From an uncultured Chloroflexota bacterium (GTDB taxonomy: Bacteria > Chloroflexota > Anaerolineae > Anaerolineales > Villigracilaceae), in contig CAIWRB010000304.1 in assembly GCA_903914955.1 (NCBI GenBank), positions 1-35,903 on the forward strand: a stretch of DNA of 35,903 bases, written 5' to 3'. Made by a program: the position numbers and the translations under genes. Shown piece after piece: positions 16,004 to 24,060 of this stretch. Position 1 is the first letter of the stretch. Every line of letters begins with the position of its first letter. Under the pieces are notes generated by a model that saw only the letters and a program-made list of their open reading frames with translations, made no database searches and was not told where the DNA came from.

Positions 16004-16762
16004 ATGTTTACAGACCACTCCGCTTTTTCCGTTCAACAACTTGATTTTTATTATGGCAAATCAAAAGCGCTTTCAGGAATTAATCTTGAGATCCAGCCGC
16101 AAAAAGTAACCGCGTTGATCGGGCCATCTGGCTGCGGCAAATCCACATTTCTGAGATGTTTGAATCGCATGAACGATACGATTGCGGGCACGCGCGTAGA
16201 TGGAAAGATATTGCTCAAAGGCGAGGATATTTACGACGAAAAAATGGATGTGGTTAATTTGCGTCAGCGGGTGGGCATGGTCTTTCAAAAGCCGAATCCA
16301 TTTCCGCAATCCATTTTTGATAACGTTGCTTTCGGTCCGCGGGTGATGGGGATGGATGTGAATATCGATGAAGTTGTTCAGCGCAGTTTGGAACGCGCCG
16401 CATTGTGGGATGAAGTAAAAGACGATTTGAGGTCCGATGCGTTGGGATTATCCCTCGGTCAGCAACAGAGATTGTGTATTGCGCGCGTTGTGGCTGTTCA
16501 GCCTGAAGTGATCCTGATGGATGAATCCACCTCTGCACTGGATCCGATCGCAACCCTGCGCGTGGAAGAATTGATCGCGGAATTAAAAGAGGATTACACG
16601 ATCGTCATTGTGACGCATAATATGCAGCAAGCCGCCCGCGTTTCAGATTTCACAGGCTTGTTCTGGCTGGGAGAGCTGGTGGAGTTTGCCCCAACGAATC
16701 AAATGTTCACAAGACCCAAAGAGGAATTGACAGAAGCCTATATCACTGGAAGAATGGGATAA
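16004..16762 (+). CDS. pstB: Solitary PstB-like phosphate ABC ATPase
   Basis: A 252-residue PstB homologue, alone on the plus strand between two minus-strand pst operons and without its own permease genes. Walker [10 protein letters not shown] (40-48), Q-loop Q95 (FQKPNPFP), Walker B VILMDE (169-174) and the H-loop VTHNM are intact. The ABC signature reads LSLGQ (149-153) instead of LSGGQ, and DESTSALD replaces DEPTSALD. The signature glycine that is changed lies at the nucleotide sandwich of the dimer, so turnover may be reduced. It could serve either permease pair, form mixed dimers with another PstB, or have a signalling role through PhoU. It likely lacks a 5' leader. Confidence 0.92.
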   Translation: MFTDHSAFSVQQLDFYYGKSKALSGINLEIQPQKVTALIGPSGCGKSTFLRCLNRMNDTIAGTRVDGKILLKGEDIYDEKMDVVNLRQRVGMVFQKPNPFPQSIFDNVAFGPRVMGMDVNIDEVVQRSLERAALWDEVKDDLRSDALGLSLGQQQRLCIARVVAVQPEVILMDESTSALDPIATLRVEELIAELKEDYTIVIVTHNMQQAARVSDFTGLFWLGELVEFAPTNQMFTRPKEELTEAYITGRMG

Positions 16763-16778
16763 TAGCCCTCGTGAAAAA

Positions 16779-16807
16779 GACCGCAGAGAATTGTCTGCAC
16801 TCCGTTA
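16779..16807. repeat. Short dispersed hairpin repeat, copy 2
   Basis: GACCGCAGA-GAATTG-TCTGC-ACTCCG-TTAA resembles 12265-12299 in order and spacing of its blocks, and it too lies 17 bp behind a pstB stop codon. Confidence 0.35.
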
Positions 16808-16811
16808 ATAC

Positions 16812-16846
16812 AAAAAGTGGACACAAGTTATCTGCGTCCACTTTTT
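16812..16846. terminator. Bidirectional terminator between pstB and phoU
   Basis: AAAAAGTGGAC (16812-16822) and GTCCACTTTTT (16836-16846) form a perfect 11-bp stem. The A-run and T-run at its two ends serve both convergent transcripts. Confidence 0.9.
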
Positions 16847-16861
16847 AGTTATTACTTTTAT

Positions 16862-17542
16862 TTATTGCTTTCCAATCTCTTCTTTTGTATCTTTGATCTC
16901 AGACATCTCCCCTGTGGCAATGAAGATCGTGCGTTCGCAGATATTGGTTACGCGGTCTGCCACGCGTTCCAAATTGTGCGCCACCCATAAAAGCCAGTTG
17001 GCGCGTTCAATGGATTTGGGGTCTTGAATAATGAACAACATCAGCTCGTGGTAGATCTGATTGTAAAGCGCGTCCACTTCGTCGTCTTCAGCGGGAATCA
17101 TTTTTGCGGCTTCCACATCCTCTTTTACGAAGGCCGTCAGCGAACGATGCAGCATGTCCGCACCGATCTGCGCCATGCGTGGGATGTCGATCAGCGGCTT
17201 GAGCAAGGTCTCTTCGCCCATACGGATGTTGATGCTCGCGATACCCTTGGCGTAATCTCCCATGCGTTCCAACTCGGAAATAATTTCCATCGTGGATGCC
17301 AGCAGGCGCAGGTCATGCGCCATGGGCTGCTGTGTGGCGATCAGGATCATTAATTGATTTTCGATCGCGAATCGTTTTTTGTTGATCTCCGCGTCTTCAG
17401 CGATGATTCTTTCCGCGCCTTTGATATCGCGTTTCTTTAAAACATCCACCGAAGCGATGATGGCATGTTCCACCATGCTGCCCAGCAGAAGAACTTCATC
17501 TTTTACCTGTTGTATTTCGTGTTCGAATGTTTTTCGGATCAT
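16862..17542 (-). CDS. phoU: Phosphate transport regulator PhoU
   Basis: A 226-residue all-helical protein of standard PhoU length with the two repeated PhoU halves (about 15-100 and 115-205). Typical metal-site motifs are visible: ERMGDYAKGI in the first half and LERVADRVTNICE in the second. PhoU links the Pst transporter to the PhoR kinase and holds the Pho response off when phosphate is plentiful. It is the last gene of the pstS-pstC-pstA-pstB-arsC-phoU unit, 62 bp behind arsC, and it may also have its own promoter in that gap. GAGG lies before the ATG. Confidence 0.96.
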   Translation of the reverse strand: MIRKTFEHEIQQVKDEVLLLGSMVEHAIIASVDVLKKRDIKGAERIIAEDAEINKKRFAIENQLMILIATQQPMAHDLRLLASTMEIISELERMGDYAKGIASINIRMGEETLLKPLIDIPRMAQIGADMLHRSLTAFVKEDVEAAKMIPAEDDEVDALYNQIYHELMLFIIQDPKSIERANWLLWVAHNLERVADRVTNICERTIFIATGEMSEIKDTKEEIGKQ

Positions 17543-17569
17543 AATTACCTCGGGCGATTTGTGTTTCTT

Positions 17570-17598
17570 ATTTTACTACTGACAATACCATCTGACGA
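17570..17598 (-). promoter_or_regulatory. Possible internal promoter for phoU
   Basis: On the minus strand TCGTCA (17598-17593) and TAAAAT (17575-17570) are separated by 17 bp. The -35 matches at four positions. Two CTGACnAT blocks with a 13-bp period on the plus strand overlap it. Confidence 0.35.
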
Positions 17599-17604
17599 TA
17601 GTGC

Positions 17605-18036
17605 CTACGGCATAATACCTTGTTGAGTCAACCAAAGGTGCAGGCGATCTTCAATTTGATCACGAACCTGTCGGGTGGATGCGAGGCGCTGTTTTCCATC
17701 AAATTTTGCGGGGTCGTCGAACGGCCAGTGTTCGTGCTTGCCCATGTGGAGAAATACCGCGGGACAATTTTCCTCAGCGTTCGCACAAACGGTGATGACA
17801 TATCCGAAATGGACTTTGCCCAAATATTCCGTCACCGACTTGGACCACTGACTTGAAATGTCGATCCTGATTTCGCGCATCGCTTCCACAACCTCAGGAA
17901 GGATGCTGCCTTTTGGTTCAGTGCCTGCGCTGAAAACCTCGAGATGCCCGTCTGCCATCGCGCGCAGGAGTCCTTCCGCCATTTGACTGCGCGCTGAGTT
18001 GCCTGTGCAAAGAAATAATACTTTTGGTTTTGACAT
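17605..18036 (-). CDS. arsC: Arsenate reductase, thioredoxin-coupled (LMW-PTP fold)
   Basis: The 143-residue protein has the LMW-PTP P-loop CTGNSARS with catalytic C10. C84 and C91 (TVCANAEENC, C-x6-C) are spaced as in thioredoxin-dependent arsenate reductases, and the acid loop WPFDDPA provides the catalytic aspartate. It reduces arsenate to arsenite. The gene starts 1 bp after the pstB stop and is followed by phoU, so it is embedded in a phosphate-uptake operon. Arsenate is an unwanted Pst substrate, so induction of uptake would automatically induce detoxification. No arsenite exporter or ArsR is present in the window. Confidence 0.93.
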   Translation of the reverse strand: MSKPKVLFLCTGNSARSQMAEGLLRAMADGHLEVFSAGTEPKGSILPEVVEAMREIRIDISSQWSKSVTEYLGKVHFGYVITVCANAEENCPAVFLHMGKHEHWPFDDPAKFDGKQRLASTRQVRDQIEDRLHLWLTQQGIMP

Positions 18037-18037
18037 G

Positions 18038-18826
18038 TTATCCGAACCTACCTGTCACATAATCTTCGGTGCGTTTGTCTTTGGGGTTGGTGAATATTTT
18101 TTTTGTTTCCGAAAATTCTATCACCGTGCCTGAGCGTGAACCGTCTTTCTCCAGCATCATCATGGCGGTGTAGTCAGATACGCGAGCGGCTTGCTGCATA
18201 TTGTGCGTGACAATGATGATCGTGTAGTTTTTTTTGAGCTCCTGCATGAGTTCTTCAATACGAAGCGTGGAGATCGGGTCAAGCGCGGAGGCGGGTTCGT
18301 CCATCAAAATAATTTCAGGTTGAATGGCGATCGTGCGTGCGATGCATAGACGCTGCTGCTGTCCGCCTGAAAGTTCGTAAGCGCTCTTTTTTAGTTTATC
18401 TTTCACTTCATCCCAAAGCGCCGCCCCGCGCAGGGATTGTTCTACAAGTTCATCCATATTGCCCTTGAAGCCGTTGATCTTCGCTCCCCACGAAATATTT
18501 TCATAAATGGATTTTGGGAACGGATTTGGTTTTTGAAAGACCATGCCGATCTTACGGCGCACTTCCACGGGGTCTATGTTTTTACCATACAGGTTTTGTC
18601 CCTGCAAAAGGATCTCGCCTGTCACATAACTGCTGGGAACAAAATCATTCATGCGGTTGAAAGCCCGTATCAGTGTAGATTTTCCGCACCCCGAGGGTCC
18701 GATAATGGCGGTGACTTTTTGCTTCTCTATCTTAATGTTGACTTCGCTTACTGCGGCGAAACTTCCATAAAAGATAAAGAGGTTTTTTGTTTCAATTGCG
18801 ATATCTGGTGCGTTTATATTATTCAT
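18038..18826 (-). CDS. pstB: Phosphate ABC transporter ATP-binding protein PstB (second operon)
   Basis: A 262-residue PstB with all ATPase motifs in canonical form: Walker [11 protein letters not shown]-loop [14 protein letters not shown], signature LSGGQQQR, Walker B LMDE and the H-loop [18 protein letters not shown]. Only the D-loop neighbour is slightly unusual (DEPASALD). Of the three PstB proteins here it is the least diverged and is probably the main phosphate-import ATPase. It begins 14 bp after pstA and is followed directly by arsC. Confidence 0.97.
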   Translation of the reverse strand: MNNINAPDIAIETKNLFIFYGSFAAVSEVNIKIEKQKVTAIIGPSGCGKSTLIRAFNRMNDFVPSSYVTGEILLQGQNLYGKNIDPVEVRRKIGMVFQKPNPFPKSIYENISWGAKINGFKGNMDELVEQSLRGAALWDEVKDKLKKSAYELSGGQQQRLCIARTIAIQPEIILMDEPASALDPISTLRIEELMQELKKNYTIIIVTHNMQQAARVSDYTAMMMLEKDGSRSGTVIEFSETKKIFTNPKDKRTEDYVTGRFG

Positions 18827-18840
18827 GAGTCACTTCCGAG

Positions 18841-20079
18841 TTAATACTTTTTTTGCACGCGGTTGCGTAATAAGATCGCAGCAGCGTTCAAGGTTAACAG
18901 CAGGATGAGCAGGACGATGATGGCGCTGGCCGCGATGGAATGAAATTCAGATTGCGCGCGCGTTGTCCATTGGAAAATTTGAATTGGCAATGCCGTGAAT
19001 TTCGAGAAGGGACCGCTCGGGTCAATGCTGATGAAAGTGGATGCGCCCACTACGATAAGCGGCGCGGTTTCACCAATGGCTCGCGAGACCGCCAAAATAC
19101 TTCCTGTGAGAATTCCTGGCAGGGCATTTGGTAAAACGTGATGCCAGACAGTTTGCCATCTGGTGGCGCCAACTCCAAACGCGGCTTGACGTAACGAATC
19201 AGGCACAGACTTGATGGCTTCCTGTGCGTTGATGATGATCAACGGCAGTACAAGAGTCCCCATGGTCAGCCCTGCGGATAAGATGGTACGACCGTTCGAA
19301 TCCGTGACGCCGAACAGCCTTCCGCTGGTAAACGGTTCCAACGCCCGAACAAAGATCGCGAGACCAAGCATTCCGTACACAATACTGGGCACGCCTGCCA
19401 GATTGTTGATGTTGGTTTGAATGATTCGGTTGAGGAAATTCTTGCTGGCGTATTCCTGAAGATAGATTGCCGCGCCGGTGCCGATCGGCAGCGCGAACAG
19501 AAGCGCAATTCCCACCATCCACAATGACCCGAGAATGGCTGTACGCACGCCAGCGAATTCCGCTTTGGATGACATGGGCGTGGTCAGGAAGACCGGGGTA
19601 AGCCATGAACGAAATTCAAGTTTAGCTTCCGGATATTTTTCCGCAACTTCGGCTTTGATCTTTGCACTACGAAATATGGAATCGGTCATAGACCAGGTTT
19701 CTTTTGTGTCAATTTGAATCAAGCGCTCCAATAGCAATGTGTATAAAACTGACTTGGAACGCGTATCCATTGGTTTTTCATTTTCCAACTTCGTAAATGC
19801 GCCAGAGGAAAGATTGGCTTTAAGAATATCCAGTAATTCCTGTTTGTTCAGAGCGTCTAAAGGTTTCGTGCTGAATTCGGTCGGGTCATTCTTATATTCA
19901 AATGCCACATAACCGAATGCGCCATCAATGACATTGTAGAGCAGGGCGGCCAGGCTTAGGATGGCGATCACCAGCGCAGAGAAGAATAGTGTTTGCCAAA
20001 TGGACGCGCTGCGATAACGCCTGCCGAGGGAACGATGTAAGTCTTCGCCTTTAGGGTAATAGTCACGGTTTGGATTCAT
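18841..20079 (-). CDS. pstA: Phosphate ABC transporter permease PstA with extended periplasmic loop (second operon)
   Basis: At 412 residues this is about 120 longer than ordinary PstA. The C-terminal two thirds carry the normal permease core: NIKNNLAG-like TNINNLAGVPSIVYGML, the coupling loop SVPDSLRQAAFGVGATRWQTVW and LPGILTGSILAVSRAIGETAPL. The extra sequence lies between the first transmembrane segment (about 32-52) and the second (about 182-202): a mostly polar, helical stretch of about 130 residues (KPLDALNKQELLDILKANLS, YPEAKLEFRSWLTPVF) that should face outside. Its ATG overlaps the stop of pstC by four bases. The role of the loop is unknown; interaction with PstS is one possibility. 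Confidence 0.94.
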   Translation of the reverse strand: MNPNRDYYPKGEDLHRSLGRRYRSASIWQTLFFSALVIAILSLAALLYNVIDGAFGYVAFEYKNDPTEFSTKPLDALNKQELLDILKANLSSGAFTKLENEKPMDTRSKSVLYTLLLERLIQIDTKETWSMTDSIFRSAKIKAEVAEKYPEAKLEFRSWLTPVFLTTPMSSKAEFAGVRTAILGSLWMVGIALLFALPIGTGAAIYLQEYASKNFLNRIIQTNINNLAGVPSIVYGMLGLAIFVRALEPFTSGRLFGVTDSNGRTILSAGLTMGTLVLPLIIINAQEAIKSVPDSLRQAAFGVGATRWQTVWHHVLPNALPGILTGSILAVSRAIGETAPLIVVGASTFISIDPSGPFSKFTALPIQIFQWTTRAQSEFHSIAASAIIVLLILLLTLNAAAILLRNRVQKKY

Positions 20080-21020
20080 TCATACCTCTGGCGGAACTTG
20101 TTAATAATTCCCTGGCTGATGAGATTTAAGATCAACGTAACCAAAAACAGCATCAACGCGATCGCGAAGAGACTTGTGTAATCGATCGAGTTGTAGCTCA
20201 AGTCACCCCCGCTGATACGGGCGATGTGACCTGTCATGGTTTCAGCGGCCTTGAATGGATTGAATGTGAAGTTGGGGCCTGATCCTGCGGCAATGGCGAC
20301 GATCATCGTCTCACCGATAGCGCGTGAGATGCCGATGATGAGCGCCGCCCCGATTCCTGATAAGGCGGCTGGCAGAACGACCTGCACGCTGGTTTCAAAT
20401 TTTGTCGCGCCCATTGCGTATGCGCCTTCGCGCAGAGCACGCGGCACTGCGCTTAAAGCATCTTCACTCATGGATGAGATTAGCGGCAGGATCATGATTC
20501 CCATCACAAGGCCGGCGGATGCCATGTTGTACACTTCAACTGTCTGCTTGCCAAAGATACTTTGCAGAAGGGGAGTCATAAAGAGCAGGGCAAAATATCC
20601 GTAAACAACAGTTGGGATTCCAGCCAGAATCTCGAGGATGGGTTTTAACGCTGACCGTGCTTTCGGGGAGGCATATTCACTTAGAAATAAAGCAACTGCC
20701 AGTCCAAGTGGAAGCGAGACAAATATCGCGATGCTGCTTGTGATGAGTGTTGATGTCACCAGAGGCCAGATCCCGAAATGTCCAATGCCTGGCTGCCAGG
20801 TTGTGGTGCCAAAAAATTTTGCAAAGGTTACATCAGGATTCCCAAAGAAAAGCCAGGCTTCCTTGCCCAATTCGTAAACAATGGCGAGTGTGATGAAAAT
20901 GGATCCAAGCCCTGCAATGAACAGCAGGGCTTGGATTACACTTTCGCCAGGACGCATTTTCTTTTTTAGATCGAGCGGGCGGAAAAGTTGATTTTCCATA
21001 ATTGTATTTTCTTGTTTCAT
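20076..21020 (-). CDS. pstC: Phosphate ABC transporter permease PstC (second operon)
   Basis: A 314-residue permease with PstC signatures: GTTTWQPGIGHFGIWPLVTS, EILAGIPTVVYGYFAL, the coupling loop SAVPRALREGAYAMGATKFETS and ISRAIGETMIVAIAAGSGPN, with the long loop after it. An internal ATG at 20999 (MENQLF) is an alternative start; the upstream one at 21020 has a slightly better ribosome site (GAGCG). It is 93 bp downstream of pstS, with a strong hairpin in the gap, and overlaps pstA. Confidence 0.95.
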   Translation of the reverse strand: MKQENTIMENQLFRPLDLKKKMRPGESVIQALLFIAGLGSIFITLAIVYELGKEAWLFFGNPDVTFAKFFGTTTWQPGIGHFGIWPLVTSTLITSSIAIFVSLPLGLAVALFLSEYASPKARSALKPILEILAGIPTVVYGYFALLFMTPLLQSIFGKQTVEVYNMASAGLVMGIMILPLISSMSEDALSAVPRALREGAYAMGATKFETSVQVVLPAALSGIGAALIIGISRAIGETMIVAIAAGSGPNFTFNPFKAAETMTGHIARISGGDLSYNSIDYTSLFAIALMLFLVTLILNLISQGIINKFRQRYE

Positions 21021-21062
21021 TTGCGCTCTATAATTTCACAGGCTTACTTAAAAAGCATGAAT

Positions 21063-21092
21063 GGGCTGGCTCCATTTTTCGGAGGCCAGCCC
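21063..21092 (-). terminator. Hairpin between pstS and pstC (partial terminator or stability element)
   Basis: GGGCTGGC (21063-21070) pairs with GCCAGCCC (21085-21092), extended by TCC/GGA with one bulge. On the minus strand only CTTTTTA follows, several bases away, so read-through is expected. Such elements keep pstS mRNA more abundant than the permease message. Confidence 0.6.
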
Positions 21093-21113
21093 GGTATTGT
21101 TTAGTTTTTCTTA

Positions 21114-22184
21114 TTATTTTCCAGTGGCGGTCTTCCAGGCATCGATGGAAGCCTGAAGGTCAGTAGCAGGAGCGGCGAAGTAACCCACGTCGCTAATTTC
21201 GTTGTCAACATTGCTCAAGTAGAAGTAGATGAAAGCGGCAACCTGTGGTTTCTCTTTCAGAATATTGGCATCTGAGTAGATGAAGAGCGGGCGCGAGATG
21301 GGATAAGTTCCATCATCCACAGTCGCTTTGGAGGGTTCAACGCCTTCAACAGCAACAGCCTTCAACTTGCCTTGGTTTTCATTGAAGTATGCAAATCCGA
21401 AATAACCAATGGCGTACTTGGAACCTTCCACGCCTTGAACGAGCACGTTGTCGTCTTCAGAGAACTGTGCACCGGCAGCGCCAAGTAGGGCAGCTTTACC
21501 AGCAGCGAGATCAGCTTTTCCAGCAGCATCAGGGTAGAGAGGAGCAACAGCTTTTTCGTTGAAGTAATCGAAGGTGCCGCTGTCTGCACCTGGGCCGTAG
21601 ACCAGAATTGTTTCGGCAGGATAGGAAGGATCAACTTCATTCCATTTAGTGTACTGAGCGGTGAATATCTTGCCGAGTTGTTCAAGTGTGAGTGATGTGA
21701 CGAAATCATTTTCGGAACTTACAACTACGGTCAGGGCATCGGTACCAACGCGGAATGCGATCGGTTCACGCGGTGTGGCCAGAGCTTTGCAATTTTCGGC
21801 TTCGGCATCCTTGATCTTGCGGGAAGCGTTCGAGATATCGGTCTCGCCGGTCTTGCAGAAGCGTTCGAAACCAGCGCCGGTGCCAATGCTATCCACGGTG
21901 AGGTTGCCGGTGTAGCCTTCCTGTTGGAAGAGTTCAGACATGCGCTCGGAAAGCGGGAACACAGTGGATGAACCAGCCGTGATGATGTCACCAGTGACAG
22001 CGCCAGGGGCAAACATCGCCATTGGGTCTTCGGTTGGGGCGACAGTGGGTTCAACAACGACAGGGATTTGGGTGGCTGTGGGTTCCACAACAACCGGGGC
22101 TTGGGTGGCTTGGGCGCCACATGCGGCGAGCAAGAGGCTCATAGCTACTACAACAAACAATGATGAACGAACAATTTTGGACAT
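21114..22184 (-). CDS. pstS: Phosphate-binding lipoprotein PstS (second operon)
   Basis: I use the ATG at 22184 (MSKIVRSSLF), which has AAAGGAGA in front of it; a longer frame to 22229 is not supported. The 356-residue product has a lipobox ending at C22 (LLLAAC), a Val/Pro/Thr-rich linker with a repeated PVVVEPT motif (about 30-52), and the PstS fold with GSSTVFPLSERM, the phosphate loop SIGTGAGFERFC, ISNASRKIKDAE and IFTAQYTKWNEVDP. SIGTGAGFERF is the variant phosphate loop of the larger PstS group. It heads the operon pstS-pstC-pstA-pstB-arsC-phoU and has a candidate Pho box upstream. Confidence 0.96.
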   Translation of the reverse strand: MSKIVRSSLFVVVAMSLLLAACGAQATQAPVVVEPTATQIPVVVEPTVAPTEDPMAMFAPGAVTGDIITAGSSTVFPLSERMSELFQQEGYTGNLTVDSIGTGAGFERFCKTGETDISNASRKIKDAEAENCKALATPREPIAFRVGTDALTVVVSSENDFVTSLTLEQLGKIFTAQYTKWNEVDPSYPAETILVYGPGADSGTFDYFNEKAVAPLYPDAAGKADLAAGKAALLGAAGAQFSEDDNVLVQGVEGSKYAIGYFGFAYFNENQGKLKAVAVEGVEPSKATVDDGTYPISRPLFIYSDANILKEKPQVAAFIYFYLSNVDNEISDVGYFAAPATDLQASIDAWKTATGK

Positions 22185-22219
22185 TTCTATTTCTCCTTTA
22201 GATTTTATACGACGATGAG

Positions 22220-22273
22220 ATGATAACAATCCCCTCTTAAGGACAATGGAAGATCAAGTTAACATCTTGTTAA
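22220..22273 (-). promoter_or_regulatory. Candidate Pho-box promoter of the second pst operon
   Basis: On the minus strand four hexamers start every 11 bp: TTAACA (from 22273), TTAACT (22262), TTCCAT (22251) and TTAAGA (22240). Nine bases later comes TATCAT (22225-22220), preceded by TG as in an extended -10. The Bacillus PhoP box is four TTAACA-like direct repeats with 11-bp spacing, so this fits a PhoB/PhoP-activated promoter. The first part (22259-22273) is also a palindrome, TTAACA-TCT-TGTTAA. Confidence 0.7.
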
Positions 22274-22281
22274 GAAAAAAT

Positions 22282-22307
22282 AATGCCCGTCATTTCTGAC
22301 GGGCATT
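22282..22307 (-). terminator. Rho-independent terminator of the PHP-surE unit
   Basis: AATGCCCGTCA (22282-22292) and TGACGGGCATT (22297-22307) form a perfect 11-bp stem with a four-base loop. On the minus strand ATTTTTTC follows. Confidence 0.9.
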
Positions 22308-22352
22308 GTCTTCGCATGGAAGACAATTAAGGAGGAGGAGAATAAACGCTGC

Positions 22353-23177
22353 TTACTTTTCTGCCGCTGCAACAGAAGGTGTAAGCAACGATAATTCAAA
22401 AGGTTGGGAATGCCAGTTCCATGTGTTCAAGTCGGAAATGGCGCGATAGGCTGTCAGATCCAATTGCAGAGGCGTGACCGAGACAAATCCCGCAGCCAGC
22501 GCCCCGACATCTGTCCCTGATTCTGAGACGCCCGTCGGCGCGTCTCCACCGATCCAGTAGTATGGGCGTCCACGTGGATCAATGCGTTCGTCGAGGCGGC
22601 TGTGATATACGCGCAGTCCCTGACGTGTGATGCGAAAACCGTGAATATCTTCCGCTTTGAGAAATGGCACATTCACGTTCAATAATGTATCTTCAGGCAA
22701 TCCATGTGTGATCACGTTTCGGACTGCGATCCCTGCGGCGTATGCGGCAGGTTGAAAATCAATTGCGCCGACATGTCCTTCGGGCATTTCGAGTGAAATT
22801 GCAATGCCTGGTACGCCTGCGATCACGGCCTCCATTGCGGCGGTGACTGTTCCCGAATAGGTGACATCATGCCCGAGGTTTGCGCCAACGTTGATGCCAG
22901 AGACGACCAGATCGAATTTCTCTTTGAAATAACCGAGCATTGCCAGTGCGACGCAATCGGATGGCGCACCATCGCTTGCCAGCGCCTGAGTTCCATCTTC
23001 AAGATGAAATTCACGCAGGCGTAAGGCGCGGTCTAATGTTTTTACATGTCCACTGCCAGACCAGTTTCGGTCTGGTGCGAGGATGGTTACTTTGCCAAGA
23101 GTACGCATTTCATTTGCCAGAGCTAAAAGCCCGGGCGCAAGTATGCCATCATCATTGGTTACTAAAATATTTTTCAT
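22353..23177 (-). CDS. surE: 5'/3'-nucleotidase SurE
   Basis: The 274-residue protein starts MKNILVTNDDGI, with the metal-binding aspartates D9 and D10 of SurE. It contains the further family motifs APDRNWSGSGHVKTL and VVSGINVGANLGHDVTYSGTVTAAMEA, with the metal-ligand asparagine. SurE removes phosphate from nucleoside monophosphates and can act on short polyphosphate. The C-terminal part (TPLQLDLTAYRAISDLNTWNW) is normal. AAGGAAA lies upstream of the ATG. It follows the PHP phosphoesterase gene by 29 bp and ends at a strong terminator. Confidence 0.95.
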   Translation of the reverse strand: MKNILVTNDDGILAPGLLALANEMRTLGKVTILAPDRNWSGSGHVKTLDRALRLREFHLEDGTQALASDGAPSDCVALAMLGYFKEKFDLVVSGINVGANLGHDVTYSGTVTAAMEAVIAGVPGIAISLEMPEGHVGAIDFQPAAYAAGIAVRNVITHGLPEDTLLNVNVPFLKAEDIHGFRITRQGLRVYHSRLDERIDPRGRPYYWIGGDAPTGVSESGTDVGALAAGFVSVTPLQLDLTAYRAISDLNTWNWHSQPFELSLLTPSVAAAEK

Positions 23178-23206
23178 TGTCTAATTTTTTCCTTTTTTAA
23201 CTTTAC

Positions 23207-23917
23207 TTATGCGCGAGCCAAACCTGTAATGCGGATAAACGCGCTTCCCATATAACGGATTCCCCAACTTCCCAAAATCCTGAATGCGCTCCATTCCTTT
23301 TGTTTGCGGACTTTGGTGGTTTTGTTCTTCAACGCGGTCAACAAATCCGCGGCGCTGTTGCCTGCGAATTCCGTTGAACCGAGACCGATCGCATCCACGA
23401 TATGCGCGTCACTGTTGCCTAGCTGGGCAATATCCAAACGATTTGCCAGGATACGGGCGTAATGGTTGCTGATTCGGTCCAATGCGGTGGCGTTGTAGAC
23501 TTCGATGCCAATTAAGGTTTCAGCCACCTGAGGGTTGCGCAATGCTTTTAAAATAGTTCGGGCATTCAGGCTTTTCATTCCCATGCCGCCCGCCATTGGA
23601 TGAGGCGCAACGCAAACGCCGCCGAGTTCACGCACCCGTAAAACGGTTTCGACCAGTGATAGGCCGGCTTCCACTTTTTCTGTGATGAAATATGCCAGCA
23701 GGTCACCATCAGCGGTGGTGATCTCGATTCCGGGAATCAATTCCACGCCGTAGTTGGATGCGATTTCCAGTGCCTTGAGCGCTCCCGCAATTTCGTCGTG
23801 GTCAGTGATCGCGATCACGTCTAATCCCAGTTGTTTTGCGCGGGATAAAACGGCAGCGAGCGATGCGGTGCCGTCGTAACTATAAATTGTGTGTAAGTGT
23901 AAATCTGCGTGTCCCAT
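23207..23917 (-). CDS. PHP-domain metal-dependent phosphoesterase
   Basis: The 236-residue protein opens with the PHP motif HADLHLHTIYSYDGTAS and continues with AITDHDEIAGALKAL, GIEITTADGDLLAYF and CVAPHPMAGGMG, giving the His/Asp metal ligands of the fold; NSDAH near the end is the last ligand. Relatives include 3',5'-nucleoside bisphosphate phosphatases and RNase AM. I chose the ATG at 23917 because AAGGAG stands 7 bases before it. Its pairing with surE points to nucleotide salvage or phosphate release. Confidence 0.9.
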   Translation of the reverse strand: MGHADLHLHTIYSYDGTASLAAVLSRAKQLGLDVIAITDHDEIAGALKALEIASNYGVELIPGIEITTADGDLLAYFITEKVEAGLSLVETVLRVRELGGVCVAPHPMAGGMGMKSLNARTILKALRNPQVAETLIGIEVYNATALDRISNHYARILANRLDIAQLGNSDAHIVDAIGLGSTEFAGNSAADLLTALKNKTTKVRKQKEWSAFRILGSWGIRYMGSAFIRITGLARA

Positions 23918-24009
23918 GTTTTCTCCTTGTTTCAAATACAAGTCTACCCGTTGGCTATTAAGAGCCTGTGAATATTAGTTTAAGAAATGGTATGGGTTTT
24001 ATTAACAAA

Positions 24010-24033
24010 AACCACCCGCCAAAGCGGGTGGTT
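24010..24033 (-). terminator. Rho-independent terminator of the 35-codon gene
   Basis: AACCACCCGC (24010-24019) and GCGGGTGGTT (24024-24033) form a perfect 10-bp stem with a four-base loop. On the minus strand the stem runs into TTTTTGTTAAT; on the plus strand only three T's follow, so it serves the minus-strand transcript. Confidence 0.88.
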
Positions 24034-24034
24034 T

Positions 24035-24050
24035 CCTCAAGGAGGTGAGG
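24035..24050 (-). ncRNA. Hairpin with an anti-Shine-Dalgarno loop in the 3' region of the 35-codon transcript
   Basis: The minus-strand RNA would contain CCUCA-CCUCCU-UGAGG: a 5-bp stem that exposes CCUCCU in a six-base loop, one base before the terminator stem. The wider segment UCACCUCCUU is identical to the 16S rRNA 3' end that pairs with ribosome sites. Loops of this kind are used by several Gram-positive regulatory RNAs to block AGGAGG ribosome sites. Whether it does so here is inference. Confidence 0.45.
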
Positions 24051-24060
24051 AGAAATCCAA

